This document shows positions 52,738 to 60,593 of a stretch of 64,000 nt of DNA, one piece after another. The DNA comes from Roseicyclus persicicus. GTDB taxonomy: Bacteria; Pseudomonadota; Alphaproteobacteria; Rhodobacterales; Rhodobacteraceae. How positions within the stretch are numbered: the first letter of the stretch is position 1; every line of letters begins with the position of its first letter. Both the position numbers and the translations under genes were made by a program. The DNA lies in assembly GCF_012395815.1 (NCBI RefSeq), contig NZ_JAAZQQ010000002.1:434001-498000 (forward strand). Direction: 5' to 3'. A model generated the notes under the pieces. The model saw nothing but the letters and a program-made list of their open reading frames with translations. It was not told the DNA's origin and did not search any database.

Positions 52738-53120
52738 CCTTCTTGCACTCCGCTTTCCGCAGGCTCCGTCGATCCATCGACATCGAGGGCTGCCAGGCAG
52801 GCCTGTGCGAGGTCGCGGTCCGGGGCGTCGGTTCCGGGCATGGTCGCCCAGCCGGCGGTCATGAGCGCATCGCGCCGCTGGTAGGTCGGGGCTGCCCGTA
52901 TCGCGGCCAGCTTGTCCGCCCGTGCCGGATCTGACCGTGCCATCTGGAGGCACACCGGGACCATGGAGGCGACGACATCGTGCCGGGACATCGCCATCGC
53001 CCTCTCGGTCGCGGTGCCGCCGGTGACCCAGCCGCCCCATGTGAACCCCGCGACACCGACGAACGCCGCGCCGAACAGCGCGCCGTAGATGCCGGGTTTG
53101 AGCCATCCGGGCCGGTTCAT
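52734..53120 (-). CDS. Hypothetical protein with one membrane helix
   Basis: 128 residues beginning MNRPGWLKPGIYGALFGAAFVGVAGFTWGG, a single N-terminal helix that may be a membrane anchor or signal. The rest is helical with two cysteines (VCLQM and ACLAAL). GGAGGACAGATC precedes the ATG. Overlaps both neighbours by ATGA. Function not recognised; relatives are known from alphaproteobacterial stress islets. Confidence 0.72.
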   Translation of the reverse strand: MNRPGWLKPGIYGALFGAAFVGVAGFTWGGWVTGGTATERAMAMSRHDVVASMVPVCLQMARSDPARADKLAAIRAAPTYQRRDALMTAGWATMPGTDAPDRDLAQACLAALDVDGSTEPAESGVQEG

Positions 53121-53431
53121 GATCTGTCCTCCTGCGGGGAAAGCGCCGCATCGCCGTGATCGTTCCTCTCGGTCGCGGCCTGGTCCCGGCGCAGCGCCTT
53201 TTCCAGGTCCCTGTCGGAAATCGCGCGCAACTCGGTGCGTCCCGCACGGCTGCCCCGTCCGCGCACGGTCAGGTAGGTTGCTGTCCGTCTGTAGGCCTCG
53301 AAGCTCAGTCCCTGGAGAAGCTCCTCCTCGACGAGGACCTCGTAGTCGCCGGCGGGCAAATCGCCCGGGTATCCCGACAGGGTGAACGCGTTCGAAAAGG
53401 TCACCGTCGATCTTGTCGACCGCAGGGTCAT
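53117..53431 (-). CDS. Hypothetical protein, paralogue of the 49541 protein
   Basis: 104 residues. STVTFSNAFTLSGYPGDLPAGDYEVLVEEELL matches the N-terminus of the protein at 49541. The shared part is beta-rich; the remainder (YLTVRGRGSRAGRTELRAIS) and the charged tail differ. No signal peptide. It is first in the run 53431-52264. A conserved 14-bp motif lies 119 bases upstream. Confidence 0.7.
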   Translation of the reverse strand: MTLRSTRSTVTFSNAFTLSGYPGDLPAGDYEVLVEEELLQGLSFEAYRRTATYLTVRGRGSRAGRTELRAISDRDLEKALRRDQAATERNDHGDAALSPQEDRS

Positions 53432-53937
53432 CTCTGGTCTCCGTGATGCAGGCAGATCCGTCGTCCGTCATTGCTGAATGCGCCTCGGATGCCGGGCCTG
53501 GTCAGTCGAACGATGTCTCCCCTTGTAGCCGAGGACCGTGCGACGCGCGCTGACACAGGTTAGTCCCGAGGGCCGCGTCGGTCGGAACAGCCTGTAGCAG
53601 TCGCCGGCACAGACCTGTGTAGGGGCCGCAGGGTCGACCCGCGCACAGCCGGCGCGAAACAGGGATGATCGCCGTTCCTGCAAGCCACGGACGGACCCGC
53701 GATGGCCGAACCCGATGTCCTCAATCCGCGCCCACCCGGACTGCGAGGGCACCGGGCCAAGTGACCGGGCCGCTGTCGGCGCGTGAACAGGCCGTGCGGT
53801 GGCGCAGCCCCCCGAAACAACCGGGAGGAGAGGCGCAGGACGAACCGGTTCCCGGCGCGCCCGTCGGTCAGGATCGCCGAAGAGCCGACGGGATAGATGC
53901 CGCTGTCTGGTGCGCGGCGGCCTGAACGTCCCGCGCT
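53432..53937. other. Intergenic region of the stress islet
   Basis: 506 bases with no convincing gene. Long readings on the minus strand (53468-54157 and 53560-53820) are Arg/Pro-rich and overlap the neighbouring gene's antisense, so I reject them. It contains the motif copy at 53550-53563 and a short dyad near 53610 (CAGACCTGTG). Promoter of the 53117 run is presumably in the right half. Confidence 0.5.
53550..53563 (+). promoter_or_regulatory. CTGAYNCAGGTTAG motif, copy 1
   Basis: CTGACACAGGTTAG, one of four near-identical 14-mers in the islet. It lies 119 bases upstream of the 53431 gene start. Role unknown. Confidence 0.4.
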
Positions 53938-54129
53938 TCAGCCGCCAACGGTCATGCCGCGCATCCCGCCCAGCATGCCGAACGCACTCAGCAGCCACAG
54001 GACGACGGCGATCACGATCACGACGTTCAGGATGGATTTTATCTTCGAGTCCATCGGGATGTAGGTGTTGATGAGCCACAGCAGCACACCGACGACGATC
54101 AGCGTGACGACAAGATTGATGAGGGGCAT
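53938..54129 (-). CDS. Thivi_2564-type small membrane protein
   Basis: 63 residues with two membrane helices: INLVVTLIVVGVLLWLI and ILNVVIVIAVVLWLLSAFG. The opening MPLINLVVTLIVVGVLLWL, the YIPMDSKIKSILN turn and the Gly-rich tail identify the Thivi_2564 family of unknown function, widely found next to stress genes. ATG 54129 is used. A motif copy lies 90 bases upstream. Confidence 0.85.
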   Translation of the reverse strand: MPLINLVVTLIVVGVLLWLINTYIPMDSKIKSILNVVIVIAVVLWLLSAFGMLGGMRGMTVGG

Positions 54130-54218
54130 GGCCAGCGTCCTTTTCCGTGCGCGGCACCGGCTTGGCATCTTCGCCACCGGGCCGTGCTGCACCCTAGGCC
54201 GCCACCGGCCGGGCGACG

Positions 54219-54232
54219 CTGATCGGGGTTAG
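54219..54232 (+). promoter_or_regulatory. CTGAYNCAGGTTAG motif, copy 2
   Basis: CTGATCGGGGTTAG, 90 bases upstream of the Thivi_2564-type gene. It differs from copy 3 mainly in the middle. Confidence 0.35.
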
Positions 54233-54391
54233 TGGCCGGTGAAGGCCCTGCCGCTGATCTGCATCAGCCGCCCGGGCGGTCAGATCGGGTAGCCATGGGC
54301 GGCGGGCACGGCTTGCCCCCTTGCTCCACCACGATCAACGCGGCGCCGCGGCCCGGTTTGGGCCCGGGCATCCGGCGAAAGGATGACCACC

Positions 54392-54814
54392 ATGTCCAGA
54401 ATGGATTTCCTGCGCGGGGGCGTCACGCCCTTTGACGGGTTTCTCTATGCCACGCTTGGCGATGACCGGCGTGGCAACGCCGTCAGCGTCCTGTCCGCGC
54501 TTGCGCGGCTGGGTCTCGACCCATGGGACGAGGCGGCCGCGCTGTCCGGCCTGCCGCGTGGCGGCGCGGAGGCGCGGCTTGGCGATCGCCTGTCCCGGTT
54601 CCGTGACGTGCCGGGTCTTTCGGCCGAACAGGGCGCGATCCTGCAGCGGCTCTTGAGCCTGCTGCCCCGCGATGACACAGGGCGCGAGGGCGCAGACCTC
54701 GTCGACAGGGTGCGCGGGCGGCTGGGCGGGACGGGTCCGCTCATCGCGCTGCTTCTGCTGATCCTTTTCCTTGTGCAGACCCTGGTGTTGGGGTCGTCCG
54801 GGTCGGAGGGATGA
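54392..54814 (+). CDS. Hypothetical protein with C-terminal membrane anchor
   Basis: 140 residues. An N-terminal helical soluble part (FLYATLGDDRRGNAVSVLSALARLGLDPWDEAAALSG) is followed by a C-terminal membrane helix LIALLLLILFLVQTLVLG near residue 115. Such tail-anchored layout is seen in small stress-associated proteins. ATG 54392 has AAAGGA at correct spacing; the ATG at 54383 would sit too close. Function not recognised. Confidence 0.72.
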   Translation: MSRMDFLRGGVTPFDGFLYATLGDDRRGNAVSVLSALARLGLDPWDEAAALSGLPRGGAEARLGDRLSRFRDVPGLSAEQGAILQRLLSLLPRDDTGREGADLVDRVRGRLGGTGPLIALLLLILFLVQTLVLGSSGSEG

Positions 54815-54919
54815 GGGCCCGGGAATGACATCCGCACACGGTGGTGAAACCCGGCTCGGGCATCTCGAGGCCGCTTTGGACCGGTGGCAGGGCCGGGTTG
54901 GCGATGGTCGTCCAGCCGG

Positions 54920-54933
54920 CTGACGCAGGTTAG
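54920..54933 (+). promoter_or_regulatory. CTGAYNCAGGTTAG motif, copy 3
   Basis: CTGACGCAGGTTAG, 113 bases upstream of the CsbD start. With its neighbours it forms an imperfect dyad GCTGAC-GCAG-GTTAGC. Confidence 0.4.
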
Positions 54934-55045
54934 CGCCGTGTCCCCCCGGACCGGCGATCATCTTCGGCAGGGCGTGCGACGTCGCGGCTGATCGCCATTC
55001 CGGCAGCCGGTCGCCCCCAGTTCCTACCGAAAAGGATCTCGGACC

Positions 55046-55219
55046 ATGGACAAGGACCGCGTCAAGGGCACCGCCAAGCAAGCCACGGGCAGTGCCAAGG
55101 AAAGCCTCGGCAAGATCACCGGCGACACCTCGCTCGAGGCGGAAGGCAAGGTCGAGCAGGCCGAAGGCACCATCCAGAAGGCCTACGGCAAGGCCAAGGA
55201 CGCCCTGCGCAAGCTGTGA
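55046..55219 (+). CDS. CsbD-family stress protein
   Basis: 57 residues beginning MDKDRVKGTAKQATGSAKES and including GKITGDTSLEAEGKVEQAEG, the CsbD signature. CsbD proteins are small, hydrophilic and induced by general stress in many bacteria; their action is unknown. AAAAGGA precedes the ATG. Too short for the automatic ORF cutoff. Followed 36 bases later by a second small gene. Confidence 0.93.
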   Translation: MDKDRVKGTAKQATGSAKESLGKITGDTSLEAEGKVEQAEGTIQKAYGKAKDALRKL

Positions 55220-55255
55220 CGCAGGCGCAAGACCACCATCAACAAAGGATCACCC

Positions 55256-55414
55256 ATGATGGAAAAACCGGCCAAGAAGAAGGGCACGGGGACCAAGGCG
55301 GCCAAGACCCCGAGCGCCTACAAGGCGCGCGAGGCCGAGGGCAAGGCCAGCACCCCCAACGCCCAGTTTCGCAAGACGTTCGGCACGGCGAAGGACGCCC
55401 CGCGCAAGGGTTGA
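55256..55414 (+). CDS. Small Lys/Ala-rich peptide
   Basis: 52 residues from MMEKPAKKKGTG, rich in Lys, Ala and Thr, ending GTAKDAPRKG. AAAGGA is upstream, and a strong terminator follows its stop by 17 bases. Same operon as CsbD. Similar in composition to the small peptide at 50152. Unknown role; basic nature could suit nucleic acid binding. Confidence 0.65.
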   Translation: MMEKPAKKKGTGTKAAKTPSAYKAREAEGKASTPNAQFRKTFGTAKDAPRKG

Positions 55415-55431
55415 TCTCGCCGCCGGAACGG

Positions 55432-55467
55432 CCCCGCCGCCTCGTACCTCGGGCGGCGGGGTTTCTC
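55432..55467 (+). terminator. Rho-independent terminator after the CsbD pair
   Basis: A 10-bp perfect stem, CCCCGCCGCC with GGCGGCGGGG, around a 10-base loop TCGTACCTCG, followed by TTTCTCTT. It lies 17 bases after the small Lys/Ala-rich gene. Confidence 0.85.
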
Positions 55468-55507
55468 TTGTCCTGTTCGGGACCTGCGCCCTTCGGGGCC
55501 CAACGGG

Positions 55508-55741
55508 TCAGCGTCGGCGCACGGAATTACCCCCCGCGAGGATCCCGTTGATCAGTGCGGCCACGGCCTTGTGCATATCGGCCTGGTCGCGGCCCGGCGC
55601 GGCGTTATGCGCGGCGGCCGCGTCCTGCAGGATGCCGACGATCTCCTTCTCGGGCAGGATGTTGCGATCGTTCAGCGCCAGAAGCAGCGACTCACAGATG
55701 GACAGCGCGGCTAGTCCGGCGATGTCGGTGGGCACGGGCAT
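55508..55741 (-). CDS. Small helical hypothetical protein
   Basis: 77 residues from ATG 55741: MPVPTDIAGLAALSICESLLLALNDRN then a helical stretch EIVGILQDAAAAHNAAPG and the tail AALINGILAGGNSVRRR. Similar small proteins are common in alphaproteobacteria near stress regulators. Divergent from the Crp/Fnr gene. Upstream extension of the frame is rejected, being GC-poor and covering the shared promoter. Confidence 0.72.
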   Translation of the reverse strand: MPVPTDIAGLAALSICESLLLALNDRNILPEKEIVGILQDAAAAHNAAPGRDQADMHKAVAALINGILAGGNSVRRR

Positions 55742-55912
55742 GATCGGCGCTTTCTGTTGGGGGCGGGGCGAAACGGCCTGGCCGGATCCGAATGTGTCGC
55801 AACGATATTCAATGTCGATTATGATGAACTGACATAGAGCAGGATGCCGCCCATTTCCGGCAGGTACGGCTGGGCTAATGCGCACCCGCTCGATCAGCAG
55901 AGGGACCTGGTG

Positions 55913-56656
55913 ATGCTGACCCTCCTCAGTCCGTTGACCAGAAAACTCTCGGCCTACGTGGCCCTTTCGCCCGGTGACCTCGACATCCTGGCGCGGTTTC
56001 ACAAGCGCCGGCGGAGCTTCAGGCTAGGCCACGAGCTGGTCCACGAGGGACAGAGCCACGGGTCGGCCTTCGTCCTGGCAAAGGGCTGGGCCTGTTCCTA
56101 CAAGATGCTTCCCGACGGGGAACGCCAGATCGTCGATTTCCAGGTCCCCGGCGATTTCATCGGCTTGCGCAGCATCCTGTTCCGCACCTCGGATCACAGC
56201 GCCGAGGCCGTGACGCGGATCGAGGCCTCCGAGGTGCTGGCCTCCGACATCCTCGACAGCTTCGCGCAGGCGCCGCGGCTGGCCACGGCGGTGCTCTGGG
56301 CTGCCTCGCGCGACGAGGCGATGGTGGTGGAGCATCTCGTCAATCTCGGCCGCCGTTCCGCCGACGAACGGATGGCGCATTTCATGCTGGAGCTCGGCGC
56401 GCGGCTGCGGCTGGTGGGGGTCGGGGATGCCACGGGCTTCGACTGCCCGCTGACGCAATACCACCTCGCCGATGTGCTGGGCCTGAGCGCCGTGCATGTG
56501 AACCGCGTGCTGCGCCACCTGCGGGAAGAGGGGCTGATGACCTTCCAGAAGGGGCGCGTCAGCTTCGACGACATCGCCCGGCTGAAGCAACTGGCCGCGT
56601 TCGATCCGGAGTATCTGGATCAGGGCCGGCCGTTCCTGCCCGCGCCCGGGGCCTGA
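55913..56656 (+). CDS. Crp/Fnr-family transcriptional regulator
   Basis: 247 residues. The cNMP-like domain occupies about 20-140 (LGHELVHEGQSHGSAFVLAKGWACSYKMLPDGERQIVDFQVPGDFIGL) and the Crp helix-turn-helix about 165-225 (CPLTQYHLADVLGLSAVHVNRVLRHLREEGLMTF). No N-terminal four-Cys cluster is present, so it is not an oxygen-sensing Fnr; cAMP-contact residues are not evident either. Starts at ATG 55913 after AGAGGGA. It stands amid stress genes and may control them. A CCCCCGGGC hairpin (56665-56688) follows the stop. Confidence 0.9.
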   Translation: MLTLLSPLTRKLSAYVALSPGDLDILARFHKRRRSFRLGHELVHEGQSHGSAFVLAKGWACSYKMLPDGERQIVDFQVPGDFIGLRSILFRTSDHSAEAVTRIEASEVLASDILDSFAQAPRLATAVLWAASRDEAMVVEHLVNLGRRSADERMAHFMLELGARLRLVGVGDATGFDCPLTQYHLADVLGLSAVHVNRVLRHLREEGLMTFQKGRVSFDDIARLKQLAAFDPEYLDQGRPFLPAPGA

Positions 56657-56712
56657 CGGCGCTCCCCCCGGGCCGTCTTGCCCGGGGGAAACACGTCCGG
56701 CGGTGGCCGTGG

Positions 56713-56907
56713 TCAGACGAGCGCGTGCCGCGCCGCCTCAAGCGCGCGGTTGCACTCCGCGTCGTTGTGGGCGGCCTGCGCCTTCTCGGCCGCGCGGAAA
56801 TGCTTCAGCGCCGCGTCCTTCTTGGGGCCCGCGGGCGCGGCATTCCACGCCGCCTTGACCGTCTTCATCTTGTCGGCCGTGGTGGTGGAAGGGGTCTTGT
56901 TGTCCAT
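56713..56907 (-). CDS. Small Ala/Lys-rich stress-type protein
   Basis: 64 residues beginning MDNKTPSTTTADKMKTVKAA with AGPKKDAALKHFRAAEKAQAA in the middle and ECNRALEAARHALV at the end. Highly helical and charged. AAGGACC precedes the ATG. Seen as a real gene by GC3 and its ribosome site; function unknown. A motif copy lies 168 bases upstream. Confidence 0.65.
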   Translation of the reverse strand: MDNKTPSTTTADKMKTVKAAWNAAPAGPKKDAALKHFRAAEKAQAAHNDAECNRALEAARHALV

Positions 56908-57440
56908 GGGACAGGTCCTTTCGGTGCGGTTCACGGGGCAGCGGCCCCTCGGCCAGACTGGCCGGACGCCCCGGTCACAGGACCGGGTCGCTGGCGTCGC
57001 CGCGTGAACACAGGATCGACGGCGGGATGGTGTGCCGTCTGACGAAACCATGGCGGGGACCTGCATGGCCCGGACTGATGCAGGTTGGTGGCCCGCCATC
57101 TTTCCCGCCGACCGGCGGAAACCCACCGACAGGAGAAGGACGGGCGCGGGATTGGCCCGGCCTGTCCGCAGCGGTCCGTCAGCTGGGGGTGACGACGATC
57201 TCCACCCCGCGGCTATCCGGCCCCGCGGCGGGGGATCCTGCACGCCGACGCCCGCGCCCGCTTCAACGCCCTGTCCGGGGCCGCGCGGCCGTCGCCGATC
57301 ATCCCATCGGCGCGTCCTCGTTGCCGGGAATGGCATGGAGCGAAGTTGGCGTGGCCAGGCGAGCGTCCACAGGCTCGGTTCCGATATTGACAGCCGGGCG
57401 GCGTTCCACGCGAATGCCCCTGCCAGATGGAAGTGGAGCA
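56908..57440. other. Intergenic region with motif copy 4
   Basis: 533 bases. The readings 57027-57577 and 57027-57818 (upstream part) are Arg/Pro-rich and unsupported by ribosome sites, so I do not call genes before 57441. Contains the motif at 57075-57088. AT content rises near 57380-57440, consistent with a promoter for the 57441 gene. Confidence 0.5.
57075..57088 (+). promoter_or_regulatory. CTGAYNCAGGTTAG motif, copy 4
   Basis: CTGATGCAGGTTGG, 168 bases upstream of the 56907 gene start. Confidence 0.35.
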
Positions 57441-57818
57441 ATGACCGGCCTTTACGTCGTTTTCTCGAAACGCCGGCAGGAGCAGCTGACCAGCCGTCGC
57501 AACGGCTACCGGCAATACATTCTGGACGACGGCTTCGGTTATGTCCGGGAAGAGCACGATACCGATTTCCTGGGTGACCGTCAGATCGACCGTGTCCGGA
57601 TGTCGGACCAGTGGATCGCCGACATACTGTCGGTCAAGGAAGATCCTCACGCGACGTTCTTCTTCGTGGACAACAGGCACCGGGAATCCGTGCCCGATGC
57701 CATCAGACGGGGCCTGAACCTTCCGCTGGGCAGAACGCCAGACGGAACCGTACACATCGACCGGGCGCGGCATCTGGCTTCCGATCTGAGGACCGTCCCT
57801 CGCAGCCTTGACGAATAA
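57441..57818 (+). CDS. Hypothetical soluble protein
   Basis: 125 residues beginning MTGLYVVFSKRRQEQLTSRR, with YILDDGFGYVREEHDTDFLG and a middle VKEDPHATFFFVDNRHRES. No signal or membrane helix; alternating beta and helix suggested. AAGTGGAGCA precedes ATG 57441. Family not recognised. Base composition is lower in GC than neighbouring genes, a possible sign of transfer. Confidence 0.6.
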   Translation: MTGLYVVFSKRRQEQLTSRRNGYRQYILDDGFGYVREEHDTDFLGDRQIDRVRMSDQWIADILSVKEDPHATFFFVDNRHRESVPDAIRRGLNLPLGRTPDGTVHIDRARHLASDLRTVPRSLDE

Positions 57819-58148
57819 GGCCGGATCCCGCCCGACCATCTGGGATCAAGGGACCTGGCCGCGGCCGGGTCGGGAGACCCGCACCGTCTGGTGGCTGATC
57901 TCGACGCCGCGCTCGTGCAGCAGGTCCGCGACATTGCGCAGCGACAGCGGGCACCGGACATGCATCATCACCGCGCGGCGAATGATTTCGGGGCGCGTCT
58001 TGAACCACTTGAAGGGGCTGGGTCGGGTCATGCGCCGACGCCAGACAGTCTCCTGCCCCAGAGCCCGGCAGACTGCTCGGCATGATGGTTGCCGCCTCAG
58101 CCATTCGGAACGCGCCTGAGGGCGGGGCGGCCGGCGCTGAACCGGTGC
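57819..58148. other. IS-bearing gap between islet and tup module
   Basis: 330 bases. Apart from the IS6 remnant I find no gene. The 58032-58148 part has no visible feature. This gap is the probable right boundary of the accessory islet. Confidence 0.5.
57846..58031 (-). pseudogene. IS6-family transposase N-terminal remnant
   Basis: The frame from 58031 reads FKWFKTRPEIIRRAVMMHVR then PLSLRNVADLLHERGVEISH and QTVR, which matches the first ~45 residues of IS6/IS26-type transposases (consensus ...FKWRHFPPDVILWAVRWYLRYPLSYRDLEELLAERGLEVDHTTIYRWV). After QTVR the match ends at about 57885 and unrelated codons follow to a stop. The catalytic DDE domain is absent. No terminal inverted repeats were found. 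The element is dead. Confidence 0.75.
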
Positions 58149-59069
58149 TCAGCCGTTCCAGACCACGGTGCCGAGACCGCTCAGGTCGTAGCCCCCCAGA
58201 TGGGCGGCGCGCGAGGCAAAGGTTTCGGTCCTTGCGAAAGCCAGGAGCTTCTGGACCGGCGGATCGAAATAGGCGCGTCGGGTCATCACCAGATCGAAGC
58301 TTTCGTCCGAGATCAGCGGAAGGAAATGCAGCGCACCCGCCGCAGCCTGAAGCCCGAGGCCGCAATCGGCCTGCCCGGTGTCGATCAGGGCCGCCAGATC
58401 GGTATGGGTGTCGACGGCTTGACCGGCGGTCACGAGATCGGCGTGCGAAAGACCCTCGCGGGCGAGCAGCACCTCGAGCAGGCGTTGCGACCCCGCCCCC
58501 TCGGACCGGAGCGCGAAGCGCAGGCCGCGCGCCACGGCATCGGCCAGCCCCGTGACGCCCTTGGGATTGCCCGTCGCCAGCAACAGACCCTGGGTCCGGC
58601 GCGCCCAGTGGATCAGGACGTGGCGCGATCCGGGCAGATGCGCGTGCACCGCCGCGATGTTCCATGCCCCGCTCTGGGGATCGATCAGGTGCAGCCCGGA
58701 CATGACCGCGCGACCCGCCGCCAGATCGTCGAGCCCCTGCGCCGAGCCGCGCGCCAGCACCGCCAGGCCGCTGCCCGATTGGCGCAGCGCCCATTCCAGC
58801 AGGGGATCGTTCGATCCGGCATAGATCGGCGGGGCCGGGGCGATGCCCGCATCGGGCAGTTCGGTCTGCGCCTCGAGCCAGGCGTCGATGAGCCGGCGCG
58901 GAAAGAGGATCTTTCCCGTGGCCCGGGTGAAGGGAATCGTCTGGCGGGACACCATCTCGTAGATCGTGCGCTCCCGCAGGCGCAGGTAGGTCGCGACTTC
59001 GCCGGTTGTCATGAGGGACGACGCCTCGGTGATCACCGAGAGAGAGGGGGTCACGTTCTGCATTTCCAT
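58149..59069 (-). CDS. TunR-like regulator: excisionase-type HTH plus substrate-binding-like domain
   Basis: 306 residues. An N-terminal MerR/excisionase-type helix-turn-helix (LMTTGEVATYLRLRERTIYEMVSRQTIPFTRATGKILFPRRLIDAWL, about 19-65) is fused to a periplasmic-binding-like domain (ALRQSGSGLAVLARGSAQGLDDL; ARRTQGLLLATGNPKGVTGL). This matches regulators of tungstate/molybdate transporters (TunR type), which sense the oxyanion through the second domain. It is divergent from tupBCA, sharing an 81-base promoter region. The alternative start at 59063 would remove two residues. Confidence 0.85.
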   Translation of the reverse strand: MEMQNVTPSLSVITEASSLMTTGEVATYLRLRERTIYEMVSRQTIPFTRATGKILFPRRLIDAWLEAQTELPDAGIAPAPPIYAGSNDPLLEWALRQSGSGLAVLARGSAQGLDDLAAGRAVMSGLHLIDPQSGAWNIAAVHAHLPGSRHVLIHWARRTQGLLLATGNPKGVTGLADAVARGLRFALRSEGAGSQRLLEVLLAREGLSHADLVTAGQAVDTHTDLAALIDTGQADCGLGLQAAAGALHFLPLISDESFDLVMTRRAYFDPPVQKLLAFARTETFASRAAHLGGYDLSGLGTVVWNG

Positions 59070-59101
59070 GCACTTCCGTGCAAAAATTACGTTGTTGAAC
59101 G
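59064..59101. promoter_or_regulatory. Candidate operator in the tunR-tupB divergent region
   Basis: Two direct repeats TTCCATGCA and TTCCGTGCA start 10 bases apart (59064 and 59074), one helical turn. A dyad CGTT-GTTG-AACG follows at 59090-59101. The site covers the regulator's start codon, which fits autorepression. Confidence 0.45.
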
Positions 59102-59150
59102 ATATTGCAGTTTGATCCTAATTTCCAGCGGGTCTTGGGGAGGAGTGCCT

Positions 59151-59846
59151 GTGGAAGGGCCGTTCGCGACCGCTTTCGGCCTGCTTCTGGCCGCCGATCC
59201 GGTGCTGATGCAGATCATCGGCCTGTCGCTGCGCGTGACGCTGACGGCGGTGCTGATCGCCTGCCTGATCGGTCTGCCGCTCGGGGCGGCGCTGGCCTTG
59301 GCGCGGTTTCCCGGTCGGGGGCCCGTCATCATCGTGTTCAACGCGCTGATGGGTCTGCCCCCCGTGGTCGCGGGCCTGATCGTCTACCTGATGCTGTCTC
59401 GCACGGGGCCCCTGGGCGATCTGGGCCTGCTCTTCACGCCCGAGGCGATGATCCTTGCGCAGGTCGTGCTGATCCTGCCCATCGTGGTGTCGCTGACGCG
59501 GTCGGTGGTCGAAGACATCTGGGCCGAATACCGCGAGCAGTTGCAGAGCCTTGGCGCCGGGCGGCTGCGTGCGGTGCCCACGCTCTTGTGGGACGGCCGG
59601 GTCAGCCTTCTGACCGGGGTTCTGGCGGGCTTTGGTCGGGCCAGTGCCGAAGTGGGCGCGGTTCTGGTCGTGGGCGGCAATATCGCGGGCCATACCCGCA
59701 CCATGACGACCGCGATCACGCTGGAAACCAACCGCGGCAACCTCGGCCTTGCGGTGGCGCTGGGGATCATCCTGCTCACGCTGACCCTGACGCTGAACGC
59801 GGCCGCCTGGGGGGCCGGACAATGGGCGCGGGGGCGGTTGGGATGA
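59151..59846 (+). CDS. tupB: Tungstate ABC transporter permease
   Basis: 231 residues with five to six membrane helices and the permease EAA-type loop (QLQSLGAGRLRAVPTLLWDGRVSLLTGVLAGFGRASAEVGA). GTG at 59151 is used, with GGGAGGAG upstream. The arrangement regulator-permease-ATPase-binding protein and the permease sequence fit the TupB/WtpB type rather than ModB. It overlaps the ATPase gene by ATGA. Confidence 0.88.
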   Translation: MEGPFATAFGLLLAADPVLMQIIGLSLRVTLTAVLIACLIGLPLGAALALARFPGRGPVIIVFNALMGLPPVVAGLIVYLMLSRTGPLGDLGLLFTPEAMILAQVVLILPIVVSLTRSVVEDIWAEYREQLQSLGAGRLRAVPTLLWDGRVSLLTGVLAGFGRASAEVGAVLVVGGNIAGHTRTMTTAITLETNRGNLGLAVALGIILLTLTLTLNAAAWGAGQWARGRLG

Positions 59847-60574
59847 CCCATGTGCGCGCCTTCGTTCCGTCGATCCTGCCGCTCCGGCTCGAGGGGGTGG
59901 GGTATGCCGTGGGGGTCAAACCTCTGCTGTCGGATGTGTCGTTGACGGTCGAACCGGGACGGCGGCTGGTTGTCCTCGGCGCGAATGGCGCGGGCAAGAG
60001 CCTGCTCCTGCGGCTGTGCCACGGGTCGATCGCGCCGACATCGGGCCGGTTTTTCTGGGCTGATGGATCGCCCCGGCCCGAGGCACAGGCCATGGTGTTC
60101 CAGCGCCCGGTCCTGCTGCGCCGCACGGTGGCGGCCAACATCGACTATCCGCTGGCCCTGCGCGGCCTGTCCCGGTCCGACCGGCGCGCCATGGTCGCGC
60201 GCACGCTCGACCGCTTCGGGCTGGGCGCGATGGCCGAGCGGCCCGCGCGGCTCTTGTCGGGCGGCGAACAGCAGCGGCTGGCGCTGGCGCGGGCCTGGGC
60301 GATGCGGCCCGAGGTCCTGTTTCTGGACGAGCCGACATCGGCGCTCGACCCGTCGGCCACGCGGATCATCGAGGAGATGATCGAAAGCTTCTCGGCCGAG
60401 GGCATCACCATCGTGCTCACCACGCACAACCTCGGGCAGGCGCGTCGCCTGGCCGAGGACGTGGCCTTTCTGCATCGCGGCCGGTTGATCGAACAGGGAC
60501 CTGCCGCGGCCTTCTTCGCGGGGCCGAAGACCACCGAGGCCCGCGCCTTTCTTGCGGGCGATCTGATCTGGTAA
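59843..60574 (+). CDS. tupC: Tungstate ABC transporter ATPase
   Basis: 243 residues. Walker A GANGAGKSLL (the usual KST is KSL here), signature LSGGEQQRLALARAW, Walker B VLFLDEPTSALDPSA. No C-terminal molybdate-binding MOP domain, unlike ModC. Overlaps tupB by ATGA and is followed by tupA after 19 bases. Confidence 0.9.
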   Translation: MTHVRAFVPSILPLRLEGVGYAVGVKPLLSDVSLTVEPGRRLVVLGANGAGKSLLLRLCHGSIAPTSGRFFWADGSPRPEAQAMVFQRPVLLRRTVAANIDYPLALRGLSRSDRRAMVARTLDRFGLGAMAERPARLLSGGEQQRLALARAWAMRPEVLFLDEPTSALDPSATRIIEEMIESFSAEGITIVLTTHNLGQARRLAEDVAFLHRGRLIEQGPAAAFFAGPKTTEARAFLAGDLIW

Positions 60575-60593
60575 ACAACGGGAGTGATCTACC

